From positions 1,682-11,459 of the forward strand of contig DISF01000055.1 of the NCBI GenBank assembly GCA_002421985.1: a DNA stretch of 9,778 nt, given 5' to 3'. This stretch comes from Roseovarius sp. UBA6217. GTDB lineage: Bacteria > Pseudomonadota > Alphaproteobacteria > Rhodobacterales > Rhodobacteraceae. Shown piece after piece: positions 6,319 to 9,778 of this stretch (the first letter of the stretch is position 1; each line of letters starts with the position of its first letter). A program made the translations under genes and the position numbers. The notes below the pieces were generated by a model. That model worked only from the letters and a program-made list of their open reading frames with translations, made no database searches and was not told the origin of the DNA.

Positions 6319-7070
6319 CGCTCGAAATCATCACCGCCGACGCGCTTGCCCCCCTGCGCCACGGGTTCTTTACCCGGCGGGGCGGAGCGTCTTCGGGCGT
6401 GTTCTCGGGATTGAATTGCGGGCCGGGCTCGTTGGATCAGGCCGAGATCGTGACCATCAACCGCGCCCGCGTGGCCGAGGCGATGCAGGTGGCCGCCGAT
6501 CACCTTGTCACCGTGCATCAGGTGCATTCCGCCGATGTCGCGCGGGTTGCCGCGCCGCTTGATGCGCGCCCGCGCGCCGATGCCCTCGTGACCGCGACAC
6601 CCGGCCTGGCGCTGGCGATCCTCACCGCCGATTGCCAGCCTGTGTTGTTCGCCGACCCGGAAGCAGGCGTGATCGGGGCCGCCCATGCCGGCTGGCGCGG
6701 GGCGCGCGATGGCGTGCTCGAGGCGACGATCGAGGCGATGGAGGCGCTCGGGGCCGCGCGCGCGCGCATCGCGGCGGTGATCGGCCCGTCGATCAGCCAG
6801 CGCAATTACGAGGTCGGCCCAGAGCTGCTCGAGGATTTCCTTGCCGACGATCCCGAGAGCGCGCGGTTTTTCGCCAATGGCAAGGATGGCCGCTATCAGT
6901 TCGACCTGCCGGGCTATGGGCTGTGGCGGCTGCGGCGGGCGGGCGTGGGCCATGCGGAATGGACCCGCCATTGCACCTATGCCGACCCGGCGCGATTTTA
7001 TTCCTATCGCCGCGCCACCCACGAGGGGGCGGCGGATTACGGCCGCCTCATCTCGGCAATCCGGCTCTGA
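6315..7070 (+). CDS. pgeF: Peptidoglycan editing factor PgeF (YfiH/laccase-domain family)
   Basis: A 251-residue member of the YfiH/DUF152 family, annotated in databases as laccase-domain protein, polyphenol oxidase or purine nucleoside phosphorylase. Family studies describe E. coli YfiH as an editing factor that prevents misincorporation of amino acids into peptidoglycan precursors, while other members act on purine nucleosides. Visible elements are HGFFTRRGGASSG (16-28), VHQVHSADV with H71, LTADCQPV with C107, GAAHAGWRG with H124 (the expected zinc-binding His-Cys-His set), IGPSI (156-160), YEVGPEL, and the C-terminal CTYADPARFYSYRR (220-233). The start lies in an ATGA overlap with the methyltransferase stop. 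It is the last gene of the lgt unit, with 144 bases before parE. Together with Lgt it suggests an envelope theme for this operon. The precise reaction in this organism cannot be read from the sequence. Confidence 0.95.
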   Translation: MTLEIITADALAPLRHGFFTRRGGASSGVFSGLNCGPGSLDQAEIVTINRARVAEAMQVAADHLVTVHQVHSADVARVAAPLDARPRADALVTATPGLALAILTADCQPVLFADPEAGVIGAAHAGWRGARDGVLEATIEAMEALGAARARIAAVIGPSISQRNYEVGPELLEDFLADDPESARFFANGKDGRYQFDLPGYGLWRLRRAGVGHAEWTRHCTYADPARFYSYRRATHEGAADYGRLISAIRL

Positions 7071-7093
7071 TCGCCCCGAACGAGCGGAGTCAG

Positions 7094-7107
7094 GCCCGGC
7101 TCCGGGC
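7094..7107 (+). other. Short GC-rich hairpin after pgeF
   Basis: GCCCGG and CCGGGC can form a stem of five base pairs with a four-base loop, 24 bases after the pgeF stop. An alternative stem pairs CGGAG (7085-7089) with CTCCG (7100-7104). No T-run follows, so it is not a convincing intrinsic terminator. The rest of the 144-base gap (7071-7214) shows no clear promoter for parE; CATATT near 7188 is a weak -10-like match. Confidence 0.2.
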
Positions 7108-7214
7108 GATCAAACGCGCGTTCGACCAGGTAAAGGCCCGCCACAGGCCGCGCCGCGCCCCACTTCCCCCGACCCGCCCGGTCTGCCATATTGCCGCCCA
7201 ACCCATAAAGGCAA

Positions 7215-9182
7215 ATGAGCAGCGGCATGAATGATCTTCTCTCGCCCACCCCGAAATCGGAGTATAACGCCTCCTCCATCCAGGTGCTCGAGGATATGGA
7301 GCATGTCCGCCTGCGCCCCGGCATGTATATCGGCGGCAAGGATGATCGCGCGCTCCATCACATGGTGGCCGAGATCATCGACAACTCGATGGACGAGGCG
7401 GTGGCGGGCCATGCCACATGGATCGAGGTGGAACTGCACGCAAACGGCCATGTCAGCGTGCGCGACAACGGGCGCGGCATCCCCGTCGATCCTCACCCCA
7501 AGGATCCGAGCAAATCCGCGTTGGAGATCATCTTCTGCACGCTCAACGCGGGTGGCAAGTTCTCGGGCGACAGCTATCAGACATCGGGCGGGTTGCACGG
7601 TGTCGGCTCCTCGGTCGTCAACGCGCTTTCGGATCATCTTCGGGTCGAAGTCGCACGCAACCGCGAGCTTTACATGATGGAATTCTCGCGCGGCGTGCCG
7701 CAGGCACCGCTGGCGCGGATCGGCGCCGCCCCCAACCGGCGCGGCACCTCTGTGACGTTCCATCCCGATCCCGAGATTTTCGGCTCGCTCACGCTCAAGC
7801 CCGCGCGGCTCTTCAAGATGGCGCGGTCCAAGGCCTATCTCTTTTCCGGTGTTGAAATCCGCTGGAAGACCGAGATCAGGGATGGCGAGACGCCGCAGGA
7901 AGCCACGTTCAAATTCCCCGGCGGCCTTGCCGATTACCTGGCCGAGACCTTGGGCGGGGCCACCACCTATGCCGAGCGCCCCTTTGCCGGGTCGGTCGAT
8001 TTCCGCGACAAGTTCAACGTGCCCGGCAAGGTGGAATGGGCGATCAACTGGACGCCCGCGCGCGACGGATTCCTGCAATCCTATTGCAACACCGTGCCCA
8101 CGCCTGAGGGCGGCACCCACGAGGCCGGATTCTGGGCCGCGATCCTCAAGGGGATCAAGGGCTATGGCGAGTTGTCAAATAACCGCAAGGCCGCGCAGAT
8201 CACCCGCGAAGACCTGATCTCGGGCGGCTGCGCGCTGGTCTCGTGCTTTATCCGCGAGCCTGAATTCGTCGGCCAGACCAAGGACCGGCTGGCCACGACC
8301 GAGGCCGCGCGCATGGTCGAGGGCGCGGTGCGCGACCATTTCGACAACTGGCTGGCGGCCGATACGAAATCGGCGGGCGCGATCCTCGATTTTCTGGTGC
8401 TGCGCGCCGAGGAACGGCTGCGACGGCGGCAGGAGAAAGAGACCGCCCGCAAGACCGCCACCAAGAAACTGCGCCTGCCCGGCAAGCTGGTGGATTGCAC
8501 CGCGAACAACCGCGCGGGCACGGAGCTTTTCATCGTCGAGGGCGATTCTGCGGGCGGCTCGGCCAAGATGGCGCGCGATCGCAAGATGCAGGCGCTCTTG
8601 CCGCTGCGGGGCAAGATATTGAACGTGCTGGGGGCGGCGTCCTCGAAACTCGGCAGCAATCAGGAGATCAGCGACCTGACACAGGCGCTTGGCGTCGGGC
8701 TGGGGACAAAATTCAACCTCGACGATCTGCGCTATGACAAGATCATCATCATGACCGATGCCGATGTCGACGGCGCGCATATCGCGGCACTCTTGATGAC
8801 CTTCTTCTTCACCCAGATGCGCCCGATGATCGACGCAGGCCATCTCTATCTCGCCTGCCCGCCGCTCTATCGGCTGACCCAGGGGGCCAAGCGCGTCTAT
8901 TGCCTCGACGAGGCCGAGCGCGATCTCTGGCTGGAAAAGGGGCTGGGCGGCAAAGGCAAGATCGACGTCTCGCGCTTCAAGGGCCTGGGCGAAATGGACG
9001 CCAAGGATCTGAAAGAGACGACCATGGACCCCGCCTCGCGCAAACTCATCCGCGTGACGATAGACGAGGATGAGCCGGGAGAGACCGGCGATCTGGTGGA
9101 GCGGTTGATGGGCAAGAAACCGGAATTGCGGTTCCAGTATATCTCGGAGAACGCGCGGTTTGTGGAGGAGTTGGATGTTTGA
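7215..9182 (+). CDS. parE: DNA topoisomerase IV subunit B ParE
   Basis: ATPase subunit of topoisomerase IV, which with ParC decatenates daughter chromosomes and relaxes supercoils. It has 655 residues, close to alphaproteobacterial ParE and shorter than typical GyrB of about 800. The GHKL ATPase domain shows E53 and N57 in EIIDNSMDEA, DNGRGIP (84-90) and GGLHGVG (125-131). The transducer lysine is K356 in QTKDRL. The TOPRIM domain shows EGDSAGGSAK (442-451), PLRGKILNV (463-471) and DADVDGAH (515-522). The C-terminus has FKGLGEMDAKDLKETTMDP (588-606) and ends in RFVEELDV. The ATG at 7215 has a weak AAAGG upstream; a second ATG at 7227 cannot be excluded. ParE is preferred over GyrB for its length and N-terminus, although the two are close paralogues. 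The last codons contain the ribosome binding site and start of the next gene. Confidence 0.95.
   Translation: MSSGMNDLLSPTPKSEYNASSIQVLEDMEHVRLRPGMYIGGKDDRALHHMVAEIIDNSMDEAVAGHATWIEVELHANGHVSVRDNGRGIPVDPHPKDPSKSALEIIFCTLNAGGKFSGDSYQTSGGLHGVGSSVVNALSDHLRVEVARNRELYMMEFSRGVPQAPLARIGAAPNRRGTSVTFHPDPEIFGSLTLKPARLFKMARSKAYLFSGVEIRWKTEIRDGETPQEATFKFPGGLADYLAETLGGATTYAERPFAGSVDFRDKFNVPGKVEWAINWTPARDGFLQSYCNTVPTPEGGTHEAGFWAAILKGIKGYGELSNNRKAAQITREDLISGGCALVSCFIREPEFVGQTKDRLATTEAARMVEGAVRDHFDNWLAADTKSAGAILDFLVLRAEERLRRRQEKETARKTATKKLRLPGKLVDCTANNRAGTELFIVEGDSAGGSAKMARDRKMQALLPLRGKILNVLGAASSKLGSNQEISDLTQALGVGLGTKFNLDDLRYDKIIIMTDADVDGAHIAALLMTFFFTQMRPMIDAGHLYLACPPLYRLTQGAKRVYCLDEAERDLWLEKGLGGKGKIDVSRFKGLGEMDAKDLKETTMDPASRKLIRVTIDEDEPGETGDLVERLMGKKPELRFQYISENARFVEELDV
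9164..9170 (+). promoter_or_regulatory. Ribosome binding site inside the end of parE
   Basis: GGAGGAG lies within the last parE codons and ends four bases before the ATG at 9175 (six bases counting from GGAGG). This selects ATG 9175 over ATG 9187, which has only GAGG two bases in front. Translation of the downstream gene is probably coupled to ParE. Confidence 0.75.
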
Positions 9183-9732
9183 GGGTATGACGCGTGGAAT
9201 TTTTTTTCTGTTGGCCTTAGCTTTTTTCCTTGTGAGTGCTTTGGTCTGGCACGCCTTCGATGAACTTGAACCAAGTGAATACATACCGCTCCTGATCGCT
9301 GTTTTATCGGCGTTCATCGGTTTGACAGGCGTTATTATTACTCAGGCTAGGCTGAAATTGGTGTCGATAGAAGACGCCCATAGACTCACAAAAGCAGATA
9401 TTTATTTTGACTTCGTCAACCTTGTACAAAATGCAATGATGGCTCAAAAACCAGAATTCGCAGATCAAGCGAAAACCAACGATGACATGGCTAAAAGCAT
9501 GATTGACTTCAAATCAAAATGCTTGCTTTGGGGTTCTGAAGAAGTGCTTATGGCTGTCTCCAATTTTCAAACAATCTCAAAGACAAAAAGTGACCCTAAA
9601 AATGTTTTGCGGTCAGTCGAAGGCCTTTATCGGGCCATGAGAAAAGATATTGGCCTGCGCAACTCTGCTCTTCCAAAAGACTTTTTTGCAAAATGGCCAT
9701 TGTCTGATCCATCTGAATTTGACCGGCTGTAG
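9175..9732 (+). CDS. Two-helix membrane protein of an uncharacterised family, low GC
   Basis: A 185-residue protein of unknown function. Two transmembrane helices are predicted at about 8-28 and 36-58, forming an N-terminal hairpin with a short acidic loop. A cytosolic domain of about 125 residues follows. It contains YFDFVNLVQ (77-85), LLWGSEEVLMAVSNF (117-131) and YRAMRKDIGLRN (152-163). From memory, the pattern 'WGS..V...F' followed by 'R.MRKD.G..N' recurs in a widespread group of uncharacterised bacterial proteins, some with similar N-terminal helices; I know no function for them. The start overlaps the parE stop by eight bases. Two 60-base lines of this gene (9361-9480) counted by hand are 40% GC, against 63% and 75% for two lines of parE, and codon use is correspondingly AT-rich. 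This suggests recent acquisition. An accessory or defence-type role is possible but unsupported. The 46 bases after the stop hold no visible gene. Confidence 0.85.
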   Translation: MFEGMTRGIFFLLALAFFLVSALVWHAFDELEPSEYIPLLIAVLSAFIGLTGVIITQARLKLVSIEDAHRLTKADIYFDFVNLVQNAMMAQKPEFADQAKTNDDMAKSMIDFKSKCLLWGSEEVLMAVSNFQTISKTKSDPKNVLRSVEGLYRAMRKDIGLRNSALPKDFFAKWPLSDPSEFDRL

Positions 9733-9778
9733 GATTGAGCAGACGTAGGATATATGTTCCATCCCGGATGATCACATT

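Noticed and set aside
9160..9174. TTG at 9160 as start of the last gene
   Set aside because: It lacks a ribosome binding site and adds five residues inside parE; ATG 9175 has GGAGGAG directly upstream.
7110..9317. Long minus-strand open frames opposite parE (7110-8120 and 8175-9317)
   Set aside because: Both are antisense to intact parE motifs, and one crosses the composition boundary into the next gene. They are explained by high GC in the third codon position.
9769..9776. TGATCACA at the right edge as a fourth copy of the sdh operator
   Set aside because: It lacks the left TG of the palindrome and the wider flanks, and an eight-base match on either strand is expected about 0.3 times in a window this size. 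The context beyond the edge is not visible.

Overview
The window looks like ordinary chromosomal core sequence from a GC-rich alphaproteobacterium, most likely a member of the Rhodobacterales. This rests on the high GC content, the sdhC-sdhD-sdhA-(small gene)-sdhB order, the ubiK and lgt genes facing away from each other, and alphaproteobacterial-type protein sequences. The genus cannot be fixed by eye.

Left half, minus strand (1-4309). Reading leftwards from about 4300, there is first a short single gene, ubiK (ubiquinone biosynthesis accessory factor), with a recognisable promoter. A 290-base control region follows, and then the succinate dehydrogenase (complex II) operon: sdhC, sdhD, sdhA, a small predicted secreted protein, and sdhB. 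SdhB runs off the left edge, so its last part is missing. The control region carries two exact copies and one near-copy of the palindrome TGTGATCACA within 140 bases. This is the clearest regulatory signal in the window. I cannot name the regulator.

Middle, plus strand (4343-7070). lgt (lipoprotein diacylglyceryl transferase), a MidA/NDUFAF7-type methyltransferase and pgeF (YfiH-type peptidoglycan editing factor) are joined by two four-base ATGA stop/start overlaps and look like one translationally coupled operon. SDH feeds electrons into ubiquinone, UbiK helps make ubiquinone, and NDUFAF7 relatives help build complex I. Three neighbouring units therefore touch the respiratory chain, while Lgt and PgeF serve the cell envelope.

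Right end, plus strand (7215-9778). A complete parE (topoisomerase IV subunit B) is followed, with an eight-base overlap, by a gene of clearly lower GC. It encodes a 185-residue protein with two N-terminal membrane helices and an uncharacterised cytosolic domain. The change in base composition is abrupt at the parE stop codon and suggests acquired DNA beginning there. The last 46 bases hold no gene that I can see.

I found no tRNA or rRNA gene, CRISPR array, insertion sequence or replication origin, and no convincing intrinsic terminator. The window does not show an evident new multi-gene system. The items most worth following are the repeated operator in front of sdh, the acquired membrane protein after parE, and the secreted cysteine-containing protein inside the sdh operon.
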